Positions 1 to 10,634 are shown, numbered from the stretch's first letter. The stretch: DNA of 64,000 nt from Acanthamoeba lenticulata (GCA_002179805.1 NAVB01000233.1:62001-126000), one strand, 5' to 3'. Numbers and translations: made by a program. The notes: generated by a model from the letters alone, not told the origin.

Positions 1-1
1 C

Positions 2-1738
2 ACGCCCGAAGTGGCGAGTGTGGGGGCGGGAGAGAGGCGGTCGTCGTTCTACGTGATGGCGTCCATCAACGCGCCCGACTACCACCCGTCCAAGCGCGCG
101 CCGGTGGACATGATCTGCGTGATCGACCGCAGCGGCTCCATGGCGGGCGAGCGGCTCGCGATGGCCATACGCACGGTCGAGTTTGTCGTCGCCAACCTGC
201 GGGCGGACGATCGTCTCGGGATCGTCACCTACGACGATCAAGTCTCGTACCACTTCAGCCTGCGCCAGATGACGCCCAACGGCAAAAAAGCAGCCCAGCG
301 GGCCGTCCGGGCCATTAGGGCTGGCGGGTCGACCAACCTGTGCGGCGGTCTGGTCGAGGCCGTTTACCGCATGAGCAGCCGAGGCTCAGAAAGAGGGGAG
401 AAGAACGAAGTGGCGTCTGTGCTGTTGTTCACGGACGGGCAGGCCAACGTGGGCTACACGTCTGGGCCCGCTATCCTCCGCGCCACGGTCAACCCCGACT
501 TTGCTCGCGCCGCCAACACCACGCAGCTGTACGGTAGGCCTGTTCGTCTCGGCTACGGCGCCAACTTCACCACGCCTCCTGTGCTCCACCACCCACTTTT
601 TCAACCACAACAATTGCAGCAGCTTCAACAAGTACAACATCAGCAACAGCAGCAGCTATTGCATCAACAACAACAACTTCAGCAATGGCAGCAACCAATG
701 CAGCAGCAGCAACAACAACAGCAGTCCAGGCAGCAGAGCGCCATCGCCGTGAGCCTCCTGCCGTCGGTGGCGCAGGCGCCCAATCCGGACGACTTCCTCG
801 GCTCGTCTGGTGCGTCGTCGGCCACCAACGACCTGAAGAAGAAGCCTGTGGAGACCGCCAGTGAGGACCTCCAGCTGCCGTGCACGATCAACACGTTTGG
901 CTTCGGGGCGGACCACGACGCCGCGCTGCTCAAGATGATCGCCGAGTACGGCCAAGGCATGTACTACTACATCGACTCGACCAAGGCCATTTCCGAGGCC
1001 TACGCCGATTGCCTGGGCGGCCTGCTGAGCGTCGTGGGCCAGGACATCCGTGTCGCCTTTGAGGTGCCCCGCGCCAGCGCCGAGGCTGGCGTGCGCATCA
1101 ACCGCGTCTTCTCCAAGTTCAAGCTGACCGAGCGCAAGCCCGGCCTGGCCTACGAGCTCGCCCTGGGCGACATCCAGAGCGAGGAGCAGCGTGACTTGTT
1201 GATCGACGTCACCCTGCCGGCCGTCGCCGCGGGTGGCCAGTCGCAGCAAGAAGAAGAGGTGGTCAAGGTCACCGTCAACTACACCAAGGTCATCACGGGC
1301 CAGCGGCAGGCCCAGACCGAGCGCGTCGCGGTCGTCGCACGGCCAGCCGAGGCCGCGGGCGAGACGAGGCACCACAATGTGGACCGCCAGCTGAACCGTT
1401 TGCTGGCCGCCGAGGCCATGGAGGCCTCCAACGACGCCGCCGCCGCGGGCGACATGCAGCGCGCCCGCGACGTCCTCCGCCACGCCGGGCAGCGCATCGC
1501 TGAGTCCGTGTCCCACAGCGACGCGTTCTGCTGTGGCCTCGTGACCGACCTCAGGCGCTGCGAGGCGGCCCTCGCGTCGCGTACCGCATGGATGGCCGGC
1601 GGGCAGCAGATGCTGGCCAACCAGATGCAGGCCCACCACGTTCAGCGCAGCAACAACGTCGGCTGGGCGGGTCAGCAGGCCTACCAGAGCCAGCCCCGAA
1701 TGCAGATGCAGCAAGCCTTCCAACCGCACAAGCCCTGA
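2..1738 (+). CDS. VWA-domain protein with polyglutamine insert (5' end outside window)
   Basis: The open frame runs from the window edge (first full codon at base 2) to TGA at 1736-1738, so the N-terminus is missing. A von Willebrand A domain is visible: the MIDAS motif CVIDRSGSM at about 115-140 and the strand VLLFTDGQANVG at about 415-450. The last VWA strand, TFGFGADHD, follows only after a Q-rich insert (about 600-735) encoded by CAA/CAG runs. The insert is in frame. A possible GT..AG intron at 534-619 is 86 nt, so splicing it would break the frame; I therefore read straight through. The C-terminal third is helical and ends in an M/Q-rich tail. Such proteins usually bind metal-dependent ligands; the partner is unknown. 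A second VWA gene lies at 34.7-37.1 kb. Confidence 0.85.
   Translation, partial: TPEVASVGAGERRSSFYVMASINAPDYHPSKRAPVDMICVIDRSGSMAGERLAMAIRTVEFVVANLRADDRLGIVTYDDQVSYHFSLRQMTPNGKKAAQRAVRAIRAGGSTNLCGGLVEAVYRMSSRGSERGEKNEVASVLLFTDGQANVGYTSGPAILRATVNPDFARAANTTQLYGRPVRLGYGANFTTPPVLHHPLFQPQQLQQLQQVQHQQQQQLLHQQQQLQQWQQPMQQQQQQQQSRQQSAIAVSLLPSVAQAPNPDDFLGSSGASSATNDLKKKPVETASEDLQLPCTINTFGFGADHDAALLKMIAEYGQGMYYYIDSTKAISEAYADCLGGLLSVVGQDIRVAFEVPRASAEAGVRINRVFSKFKLTERKPGLAYELALGDIQSEEQRDLLIDVTLPAVAAGGQSQQEEEVVKVTVNYTKVITGQRQAQTERVAVVARPAEAAGETRHHNVDRQLNRLLAAEAMEASNDAAAAGDMQRARDVLRHAGQRIAESVSHSDAFCCGLVTDLRRCEAALASRTAWMAGGQQMLANQMQAHHVQRSNNVGWAGQQAYQSQPRMQMQQAFQPHKP
604..735 (+). repeat. CAR trinucleotide repeat tract encoding polyglutamine
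   Basis: Imperfect CAA/CAG runs encode a Gln-rich segment inserted inside the VWA fold of the first gene. CAA and CAG are mixed, so the tract is interrupted at DNA level. Confidence 0.85.
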
Positions 1739-1975
1739 GCCTTCTCTTTCCTGTCAAAAAGAAATTGGTTTTTTAAAAAGATATCAGTTGCTTTGTCTTC
1801 AAAAGAAGCTTCCGGCCTGCCGGTTCACTCATTTGTTCTGTTGTTATTTCCGGACTGTGCCAACATTTGGGTGAAGAACCCCACAATAAGGGCGTGACGG
1901 AGACAGACGGGGAAAGAGAAGAGAGAAGAGAGAAGAGAAAGAGACGTAGAGAGGTCCTCAGTTTTTTGACTCCAC

Positions 1976-4900
1976 ATGAGTGGCTATGAGCTGCGGCAGA
2001 CCCGGCCTGGCGTGTTTGAGTTGGTGCAGAGCAGCGGTACCAAAACGCCACCAAGCAAGCCGCCTGCTGTGCTGATGCCCGCCAGAGAAGGCTCGATCCG
2101 CGCAGACAAGCTCAACCCAAAGCAGCGCCAGGCCGCCCGGTCGGCCGCCGTCAAGCGACTCCAACGTGACTGGCGCGAGTTGTTACAGAACCCGCTGCCC
2201 ACTGTCAACGCCATCCCGCTGGAGAACAACCTCCTCGAGTGGCACGGCAACCTGTTGGCCACGTCCGAGTCCAACTTCTGCGGTCTCATCTACCACATCA
2301 TCATGAAGGTGGTTGCTGGCAACTTGCGTCTTGTCCATTGCAGATGGCCATGTCGCTAACGAGAGGCGACGACGTCGTGCAGTTCCCCGACACCTACCCG
2401 CACGAGCCGCCCCAGGTGGAGCTTCAGGGCTATATCAACCACCCCAACGTGATGGGCCGCTACATCTGCCTGAACATGCTGTTCACAGCCGGGTCCAATG
2501 CGCCCTATTCGGGCTGGTCGACGGCCTACTCGGTCTCGTCCATCCTTGTGCAGCTCCAGGGCAGGCCACCCTCTTCCTCTACTTCGTTCTACTTGATCTC
2601 CTCTACAAACTATTTATATTCTTATTTCTTCTTTTATTAACAAAAATAATGATCAATAAATGCGCGACGCAGACTTCCTCTCGGCTCGTTCTCGAGGCGG
2701 CAAAGGCGCTCGTCTGGCCGCAGAGCGGTCGTTCCACCCATGCGCCTTCTGCGGCCACACCGTCGAGAAGCCGCATCCGCCCATCGCGCCCGAGGTCATC
2801 CAGCGCGAGCTGTGCGAGCGCGAGCGCTACAAGACCGCCAAGGAGCAAAAAGAGGCCGCGCGCCTGCGAGGTGAGCCTGAGCTGGGGCCGGCCTCCATCG
2901 CCCAGGTCGACTTTGACAAGCTCGTCGCCCCCAGCAAGCCCGCGCTTCGCTACGGCCTGTTCAAGCGCTATCGCGAGGAGACCTTTCCCCTGCGCCTGCC
3001 CGAGCCGGTCGATGGCGGCGTCGTCGTTCCACATCGTCACCGCCGTGTTCATCGACCGCTGCCGACGCCTGCCGAGCTCGTCCTGAGCTGGCGTCGCGCG
3101 GGCGAGGTACTGCGCTTCTCTGGGGCCGCGGCCATCGAGCGCCAGGACGCGGTCGGTGGAGGCGGCGGCGACTTTGTCGCATTCCACGTTCTCTGCGACG
3201 ACCGGCGGCCGAGCAACCCGTTCGAGCTGGGCTGGGGCGACGTCTACGTCGAGTACGACGCGCGCCAGGTCCCGCGCCTGGGCGGCCGCAAGTCGCCGCG
3301 GAACCCGCATCCATTCCCGGCCAGGCGCTCCTCCGGCGCCCTCTCGACGACGACCGACACGCTCGAGGTCGAGCTCCGCACGACCGACGGCGGACGTCGC
3401 CGCATGGCCGCACGGTACGACCTCAGGGCGACGGCGGCCCGGACCCGGGCGGGCTCGGCGTGGCGGATGGTGGCCGTGGACCGCGGCGGCGGCGACGACG
3501 ACGGCATGGGGGGTGACATACTCGTGCTTCACGTCGTGACGCCCAGCCCAGGCGCGCACTTCCTGGCCTCGATCCAGCTCTTTGTGCGCCTCGACGAGCA
3601 CGGCGCCTTCGAGCCCCAGCCCGAGCGCAAGGACAAGAACGATTACGACGAGGACGATGAAGCCAAGGGCGACAAGGACCAATCTGGCGAGGCAAAGCTG
3701 GGCTTTGGCGACCTGCCGCCAGAGATGCAGCTGCACATCCTGTCCTTCTTGCCCAAAGCCGACCTCCGCACGGCCTTCAATGTGAGCTCGTGGTTCTCCG
3801 TGTTGGCGCTCAACGCGCCGCAGTGGGCCGACGAGGAGCTCGCGTGCTTCCACTCCAAGCGGACGCACCAGGAAGACGTCCTGGGCTTCCCCCTGACCAT
3901 CGCGCGCTACCGCTCGCGCCATAGCGACGATGGTGATGATGGCAATGACCAGCGCCGCCTCGGGGGCGCTGATGGCAACCAGATCGAGTCCATCTCGTCG
4001 AGTCTCGACTTCCTGTCCTACAAGGCCTTCAAGACCGAGGCCATCCGGCACACCATGTGGAGGACGCCCTTCACCCATTGGCTGCCGGCTTATATCGGTG
4101 CGTTTAATGACTCATGGGTCCTGTCGCCAATTGGCCAGGCTGACGTCCTTTTCGTCGGGGTTGACGGGCCAGACGCGCAGCATGGGAAAAAGGCCGTGCC
4201 GTTGTGCGAGCAAATGGTGTCAGAGATCATGACCGGGTCGCCCAACCGCTTCCGTCCCATCATGGCGCTCGACGTGTTTGCAAAGCTCATGAGCTCCACC
4301 GTCGTCTCCGTCATGTCCGGCGCCACGTACGACACAAATATGTCTCTCACTCACAGGCTCTCTTTCACTCACGCATGCGTGACGTGACTGACCGGAACTC
4401 GCGCGCGCTCGGGCAGGCACGCGTCGGAAAAGGCGGTGGAGGGCTACCTGGCCTTCCTCCACTGGCTGCTCCTCTTTGTCGAGCGCTACCCAGAGCTGCG
4501 GGACCACATCAACCGCCGCATCAGCGCTTTCGTGGCCGACCCCGAGCAGCGCACCAAACGGGTACCAGCTTTGTGCCTTTATTTTAATTTTTATTAATAA
4601 TAAAAATATTAAACGATAATTATTTTTTATTATTCAAATTTATATTCTTTATCTCTCAGGATGTGCCTTCGCTGGGCGACTTCATCGCGCTGCTCGCGGT
4701 GACCGACGACTACAGGTGGCGCGATGTGGCCGAGCCGCTCCTCCTCGAGTCCTTTGACCGCAACGTCCGATGGTTGCTCCAACGGGGCCCCGAGCTCGGT
4801 ACGAACGCCAAGCGCGCGTGTGTGTGCGGTCGCAGTGCACTGACCGTGGGGCGCGCACACGCACAACACACACGCACATGCACACGCACAAACGTAGGCA

Positions 4901-5509
4901 ACTTGCGGAACGAACGCACGCGAGTCGACCGCCACCGCCTGCTGGCCACGTTCGACGCGACGGTCGTGTCCAAGCGCTTCTTCCTCTTCCACGCCTACTT
5001 CCTCAACCACGTCGCCAGGCCTGATGGTAGCGATGTTGTTGTTGTTGTTGGCGTCGTTGGTGTTGACACCTGAGGCTAACAACAACAACAACAACAACGA
5101 CAACTCGACATTGCAAACAGGCCGGTCAGTCGCAGAGGTGCATCGCGTGCTGGACGAGTGCCGTGGCCGACCGCCCCCGCGCCTCAAGGCCGCCGTGCAG
5201 CGCAACCTCAAGGAGCTGTCGAGTGTCGGTGCGTCGCCTCTTCTTGAAGAGGTCGTTCAAGAGAAGGTCCCCTAACCTTTGACGTCTTTCTTTGCAACAA
5301 CTCGAATCGAATGGAACGGAATGGCAGACAACTGGGTGGACTTTTTCAAGGGCGTGGACGTGCCGCTCCCGGCGCCCGAGCTGCTGACGCGATGGCTGCG
5401 GCAGGCGGTGGTCAACTCGTCGCGCAAACGCTACCACAACCCGCGCAACTACTCGCACTACGGCAGGGACCAGCTCGGGGAACAACATTGGCGATGTTTT
5501 ACAGAATAA
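1976..5509 (+). CDS. Ubiquitin-conjugating enzyme (E2) fused to an F-box protein
   Basis: Eight exons: 1976-2308, 2344-2560, 2673-4326, 4417-4561, 4660-4798, 4898-5026, 5121-5228, 5328-5509. The sum is 2907 nt (968 aa), with all phases consistent. Residues ~40-190 are a UBC fold carrying the E2 signature HPNVMGRYICL, with Cys153 as the predicted thioester cysteine. It closes with SILVQLQ across a GC-AG intron (2561-2672). Residues ~527-575 form an F-box (FGDLPPEMQLHILSFL), the usual Skp1-binding module. Between them lies a segment with a CxxC (PCAFCGH) and low complexity. The last ~300 residues are a conserved-looking helical region of unknown function. Intron 1 is only 35 nt and intron 6 contains a GTT/AAC inverted repeat. 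Having E2 catalysis and an SCF adaptor in one chain is unusual. Family calls are strong; the combined role is inferred. Confidence 0.85.
5035..5098 (+). repeat. Intronic GTT(n)/AAC(n) inverted repeat
   Basis: Inside the intron 5027-5120 of the E2-F-box gene, a GTT run (5035-5050) is followed 27 bases later by an AAC run (5078-5098). The arms are exactly complementary over 16 bp and could fold into a hairpin between donor and acceptor. Confidence 0.8.
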
Positions 5510-5611
5510 ATTCCCAATTTGTAAAATATTTTAAACCTGTTAACAGATAAAATGAAGCCTGAAAAATAAAAAAAGAATCGCAAAAATAAGTTCCCCAGTG
5601 CACACCACAAC

Positions 5612-6772
5612 ATGGAACTGTTCCCCGAGCTGGTGGGCGTCATCCTAGAGTACGTCCACCCGCTCATGGTGCCTGTTTGTCGAGCCGTGTGCCGCAAGTG
5701 GAGAGCTTCGACTTGCAAGCCCCTCGAACCTGGGGCCCCGAGCTGGCACCCGCCTCCCTTGGACTTCTCGTCGCGCGTGGCCGGCCAGGCGTGGCTCTCT
5801 GTTCTCCAGTGGGCTCGCGCCAACGGCTGCCCCTGGGACGCGAACGAGTACGACCAGGCGGCCAGGACCGGCAGCGTGCCTATGCTCCAGTGGCTGCACG
5901 CCCAACGCTGTCCGGCAAAGCCCAACTGCGTGCTGGGCATCAACCCATGCGCAAAGGCGGCCTTGGGCGGCCACCTGCAAGCGCTACAGTGGCTTCATCA
6001 AACGGGCTTCGAGTGGGACGTCAAGACGTGCGCCATGGCCGCCAAGGGCGGTCATCTTCACGTGCTCCAGTGGGCGCGCCAGCACGGCTGCCCGTGGGAC
6101 GAGCGGACGAGCAACAAAGCGGCCAAGGCGGGCCACCTTCACGTGCTCCGTTGGATGGAGAAGGACCACTCCTCGCGCCCCGACAGAATCTGGGCCTGGC
6201 TACGCACACCAGGGCCCAACTTGTGGACTCCGCGCGCGTGCGCGTCCGCCGCCGCCGGCGGGCGTCTGGACGTGCTCCAGTGGCTGCGCGAGAAGGGCTG
6301 TCCCTGGAGCTGGACCACGACCGCCAAGGCCGCCGAGTACGGCTACTTCGACCTGCTCGCGTGGGCTTACGACAATGGCTGCCCCATGGACTGGGACGAA
6401 TGCGCCCAGCGCGCGGCCGGCGGCGGCCATCGAGCCGTCCTCGAGTGGCTGCTCGCGCAGGGCAGGTGCACGATGGACGAGCAGCTTAGCGCCGTGACCG
6501 CGCGGGGCGGGCAGTTGGCCGTGCTTCAGTGGCTGAGGGCCCAGGGCTGTCCGTGGGACGAGCAAACGTGCACCAGGGCCGCGAGAGGCGGCCACTTGGA
6601 CGTGCTCCAGTGGGCGCGCGCCAACGGCTGCCCGTGGGACGAGTGGGTCTGCTGCCAGGCGGCCACGATTGGCCGCCACGAGGCCATGACGCGGTGGCTG
6701 CATGAGCAGGGCTGCCAGTGGGACGAGAACGCAGCAAGAGAGCCTTCTTGGGCAGCAGTCTGGTGGGCATGA
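5612..6772 (+). CDS. F-box protein with ankyrin-like 'GCPWDE' repeats
   Basis: Intronless, 386 aa, ATG 5612 to TGA 6772. The N-terminus (ELFPELVGVILEYVHPL...CRAVCRKW) is a degenerate F-box. The rest is about ten copies of a ~27-residue unit of the form VLQWLRAQGCPWDE-T-C-AA-GGHL. This is the ankyrin-like repeat class common in Acanthamoeba and in its large DNA viruses. The usual inferred role is a substrate-recognition subunit of an SCF ubiquitin ligase, with the repeats binding the target. Lack of introns in an intron-rich neighbourhood fits recent duplication or exchange with viruses, but the sequence alone does not show direction. A relative is encoded at 33.6-34.3 kb on the other strand. 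Confidence 0.85.
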   Translation: MELFPELVGVILEYVHPLMVPVCRAVCRKWRASTCKPLEPGAPSWHPPPLDFSSRVAGQAWLSVLQWARANGCPWDANEYDQAARTGSVPMLQWLHAQRCPAKPNCVLGINPCAKAALGGHLQALQWLHQTGFEWDVKTCAMAAKGGHLHVLQWARQHGCPWDERTSNKAAKAGHLHVLRWMEKDHSSRPDRIWAWLRTPGPNLWTPRACASAAAGGRLDVLQWLREKGCPWSWTTTAKAAEYGYFDLLAWAYDNGCPMDWDECAQRAAGGGHRAVLEWLLAQGRCTMDEQLSAVTARGGQLAVLQWLRAQGCPWDEQTCTRAARGGHLDVLQWARANGCPWDEWVCCQAATIGRHEAMTRWLHEQGCQWDENAAREPSWAAVWWA

Positions 6773-6972
6773 GGCCGCCAATGCTCCGTCGGTTCTGACC
6801 TATCGGGTGAGCACGGACCCTTGTGGCCAACGGGATCAAATCTTACGGAGTAAAGGAAGAAAAACAAAAAAACATTTAAATAGAAATTGTAAAAGAAGCC
6901 AAAAGCAAAAAAGACTTCCTCATCGTCAAGCACACTGTCCTCTGGCAGCCACTAGAAGGCGTGGTAACAAGC

Positions 6973-8414
6973 ATGTGGTTCGAGATACTGGTTGTGGTGG
7001 TGTCGCTGTGGGTGGTACGGCTGGTGCACCGGATGGTCGTGGTGAAGGAGCTCAAGGGCCAAGTCGTCCTCGTCACTGGTGGCGGTTCCGGTATCGGACG
7101 CAAGGTGCGCTCCTTGGCCCAACGGCTTGCTCTTCTGATTTCGTTTCATTTCAACTGATCCACGATAATCTTTTGATAAATCAATCAACACAGATGAGCT
7201 TGTTGCTGGCCAAGAAGGGCTGCAAACTGGTCCTCTGGGACATCAACACAGACGCTGCGCAGAAAGTTGGTTCGTTCAGGATAATATTTTTTGTAGATGT
7301 TTATTTATTTTAATTTTTTATTAATTTATCTATTAATTAATCAATGGAAAAACATGTTGCTGACGCACAAGCCTGCATGCATGACAGCGCAAGAGATCAA
7401 GAAGGCGGGCGGAGAGGCGTGGGCCTACCACTGCAACGTCATGGACAACGAGGCCGTGCGCGAGGTCGCCGTCAGAGTCCAGGCCGAGGCGGGCAAGGTC
7501 GACATTCTCATCAACAACGCTGGCATCGTGTCTGGCAAGTTCATCACCGAGCTCAGGTGCGTCGTCATCGTCATCATCGTTGTCATCGTCGTCGTGGTCG
7601 AGTTTTTAAAGATGCTGACGTCGTCCTCCGCACGACAGCGACGAGCACATCTCGCGAACGATGGGCGTCAACGTGCTGGCGCACTTCTGGACCATCAAGG
7701 CCTTCCTCCCGGCCATGATCGACTCTGGCCGCGGCCACATCGTCACCATCGGTACCACCATCACCATCATCATCCCCTCGGCCCCTCATCACCATCGCTC
7801 ATTCATGTTTGTGTTTGTTTTAGCCTCGGCGGCCGCGATCTCGGCGGCGCCGCGCATGGTCGACTACGTGGCTTCCAAGTTCGCCGTCTACGGCCTCAAC
7901 GAGAGCCTCCGCCTCGACCTCGCGCGCCGCGGCGTCAAAGGCGTCCACACCACCGTACGACGGTCGCCGTTTGTGTCCACCCCCAGATGGTGGTGCCAGT
8001 TCTCATTTGTGTGTTGGCGCCGCGCGGGCCTGCAGGCGGTGTGCCCGTACTACATCAACACGGGCATGTTCGACGGGGTGAAGACCAACTTTTTGCTGCC
8101 TCTCCTGGAGGAGGACTACGTGGCCGAGCGTATCGTCGACGCTATTCAGCATAACGATCACCATCTCGTGATGCCCTGGATCGTGAACTTGGTCTTCCTT
8201 CTGCGACTCGTCCCGGCGCCCATCATGGACTTTGCCGCACACGCGCTTGGCGTGACCAAGGTGCGAGCGCCAACGTAGGCTTGATGATTTGTGGCTTTTT
8301 GCTCGGCCTCATCGCTTGCTTTTGTGGGACAAACAGACCATGGACGAATTCCAGGGACGAGGCTGGGAGGCCACCGACCCTACGCGGGCCACAGCCGTCA
8401 AGAAGGAGCAGTAG
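6973..8414 (+). CDS. Membrane-anchored short-chain dehydrogenase/reductase (RDH10/HSD17B-like)
   Basis: Seven exons: 6973-7104, 7194-7269, 7388-7556, 7639-7751, 7824-7954, 8036-8260, 8337-8414; 924 nt, 307 aa. An N-terminal hydrophobic helix (FEILVVVVSLWVV) precedes the Rossmann fold. The cofactor motif TGGGSGIG, the structural NNAG, the catalytic Ser (TIASAAAIS) and the YVASK Tyr-Lys pair are all intact. The layout matches the SDR16C group of ER or lipid-droplet retinol/hydroxysteroid/acylglycerol-type oxidoreductases that use NAD(P). A hydrophobic stretch near residue 260 may be a second membrane contact. ATG 6973 is chosen because upstream in-frame starts are not ATG. Substrate cannot be inferred. 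Confidence 0.87.
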
Positions 8415-8675
8415 TCGGTCTTCAGCAGAAACGCCCGGAATGCAAAGAATTTTTGGAATGTCATTTTTGCTGTAAAATAAGGCGACATTTCACGATTTTA
8501 TCGCAGCGGAGTAAAGTATCCAAGAAAGACAATATTTTGCTTGCTGCGGTTTTTACTCACCACAGATCCCAAAATCGTTGTAGTGTTGCGCCTACGCGGT
8601 CTTCTCATTTCCATTCGTTTCATCAGCTCCCCTTCTTCCTCCCTCTCACTCAACTCAATTCAGTGAGGCGTCATC

Positions 8676-10634
8676 ATGTCAGACACCACTGCTGCCCCGT
8701 CAAGTGCCGCCACTGCGGCTGCCCAGCCAACGACCGCCCCTGCCACGCAGGAGGCGTCTGCTGCTGCCACGAAAGCAGCACCCCGCAAGCGAAAGGAGAA
8801 GGCGCCCAAGCCTGCCGTCGATCAGCAACAGCCCCAGAAGAGCGAGAATGGCGCTCAATCGCCCAGTGCTCCTGTCGCTGGAGACAAGGCTGGCGCTAAG
8901 AAGGCCAAGAAGCCTGCTAAGAAGGGCGGCAAGAAGCCCGCTGCTGCTGTCGCTGCGGAAGAGGAGAAACCCACTGGCAAGGACGCCAAGGACAAGGACG
9001 CCAAGGAGAGCGCTCACCCATTCCTCCGCATGGTCAACTCGAAGCTGCGAGCGAACAAGAAGAAGCTCGAGAAGATCGCTGCCATCGAGGAGAAGCTCGC
9101 TGAAGGCAAGGAAATCAACAACGATCAGCGTGAGGTCCTTAGCCGGAAGCCTGAAATTGAGCGTATCATCGTCGAGCTCGAAGAGTTCAAGAAGGAACTC
9201 ACTAAGCTCGAGAGGGCCGAGGCTCAGGCCCACCAAGAGGTACGTTGATTTCCACTGCTGCCACTACCCTATCGTCTTCACTGCACTCTTTCGTGTGCGT
9301 ATTAATCTTTTTCTTTTTCTTTTCTTTTCTTTCCTTAAATCGAAAAGAAACGGCTGCACGAGCTGAAGACCGTCCTCCGCCTGTTCCACATCGTCGGCTA
9401 CCTCCACTCGACTCATGCTTCAGCTGAAGAGACCAAGAACATTTTTGCTGCTCGTGGCCTCAAGTCGTTGGTACGTTATTAGACTGCACATTTTATTTGA
9501 TTATTATACTACATGTAGTATAATAATCAAATAATTGTTTTTGTGCAGGACGTCGATCTCGTCGTTTTGACACACCTGCAGAACGAGGTGTTCGGCCTGG
9601 GCGACAACTTTGGTAAGCAGCTCGATGCCGGCTTCACGCGCCTCTTGAAGCTGCTCAACGACAGCAAGGAGGAGTTTGCGCCTGGACACAGCTTCCAGTC
9701 GCTCCACGCCAAGCTCACTGACTACGACACTTACATCCGCAAGGGCAAGTCGCTCGCTCCCTTCTCCACCGACCTGCCCGCCTCTTCTGGAAGCTCTTCC
9801 ACTGCCTCGACCGCTGCGGCGCCTGCCCAGCAGGCCGCCTCGGCCCCGGCCGCCCAGCAGACGGCCGCTGCCTCTGAACCTGCGGTTGCCACGAGTGCGC
9901 CTGCCGCCGCCGCCGCTCAGCCCGCGGCTACCGAACAGGCCGCCGCTGCTCAGCCCGCGGCCACCGAGCAGCCCGCTGCTGCCGCTGCTCCCGCCGCCGC
10001 TGCTGCGGCGCCAAAGGAGGAGCCTGCTCAGGCGACGCCCCAGCCGGCCGCGCCCCCCGAAACGACCGAAGCTGCCTCTGGCGCCGCGGCCGTCTCGGCC
10101 CCGGCCTCTGAGCCGCAGCAGCAGCAAGCCCAGCCCGAAGGCGCCCAGGAGGCCGCCCGCCGCGGCGGTCGCGGTGGTCGCGGCGAGCGTCGCGGTGGTC
10201 GTGGCGAGCGTCGCGGTGGCCGTGGTGGCGGTCGTGGTGGCCGCCGCCCCGAGGGCGCCGCTGCCCCCGCAGAGGGCGGCGCTGCCCCGAGCGCGAACGG
10301 CAGCGCTAACCAAGCCTCTGGAGCTGCCGCAGCTCCTCAAGAGGCTACCGCCGCTGGCGCTGGCGGCGCGCCACCCCACCGGCCGCGTGGGTCTGGCCGT
10401 GGGGGCCGCGGCGGCGGCCGTGGCCGAGGCGGCTACCGAGGCGGCGACCGTCCGGCTGGCGATCGTCCGGCTGGAGATCGTCCGGCTGGTGACCGTCCGC
10501 CGCGCGGCCGCGGACCGAGGCCACAGCACGCCGGCCAGGGCCAGCCATCGCCGCAGCAGCGTCGGCCGGCTGCCCAGCAGCAGCAGCAACAGCAGGCGGC
10601 GGCGCCACAGCAGCAGTCTGTGGCCGCGCAGTAA
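8676..10634 (+). CDS. Caprin-like RNA-binding protein with RGG boxes
   Basis: Exons 8676-9239, 9348-9470, 9549-10634; 590 aa. Residues 1-110 are Ala/Lys-rich and disordered. Residues ~115-190 (SKLRANKKKLEKI...EGKEINNDQREVL) match the conserved N-terminal coiled-coil region of caprins. A helical segment follows (KRLHELKTVLRLFHIVGYL, HLQNEVFGLGDNFGKQL). The C-terminal half is Ala/Pro/Gln-rich with two RGG/GGRGG clusters and four GDRPAG-type repeats, then a polyQ tail. Caprins act in translation control and stress granules with G3BP; RGG boxes bind RNA. The caprin assignment rests on the coiled-coil pattern, so it is moderate. Intron 2 holds a long palindrome. Confidence 0.65.
9493..9534 (+). 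repeat. Perfect 42-bp palindrome inside intron 2 of the caprin-like gene
   Basis: Two 21-nt arms (9493-9513 and 9514-9534) are exact reverse complements with no spacer. They fill more than half of the 78-nt intron 9471-9548. The donor lies 22 nt upstream and the acceptor 14 nt downstream. Confidence 0.95.

Noticed and set aside
656..1729. 357-codon minus-strand ORF
   Set aside because: Antisense of the VWA gene. Its Leu-rich run is only the complement of the CAR repeat.
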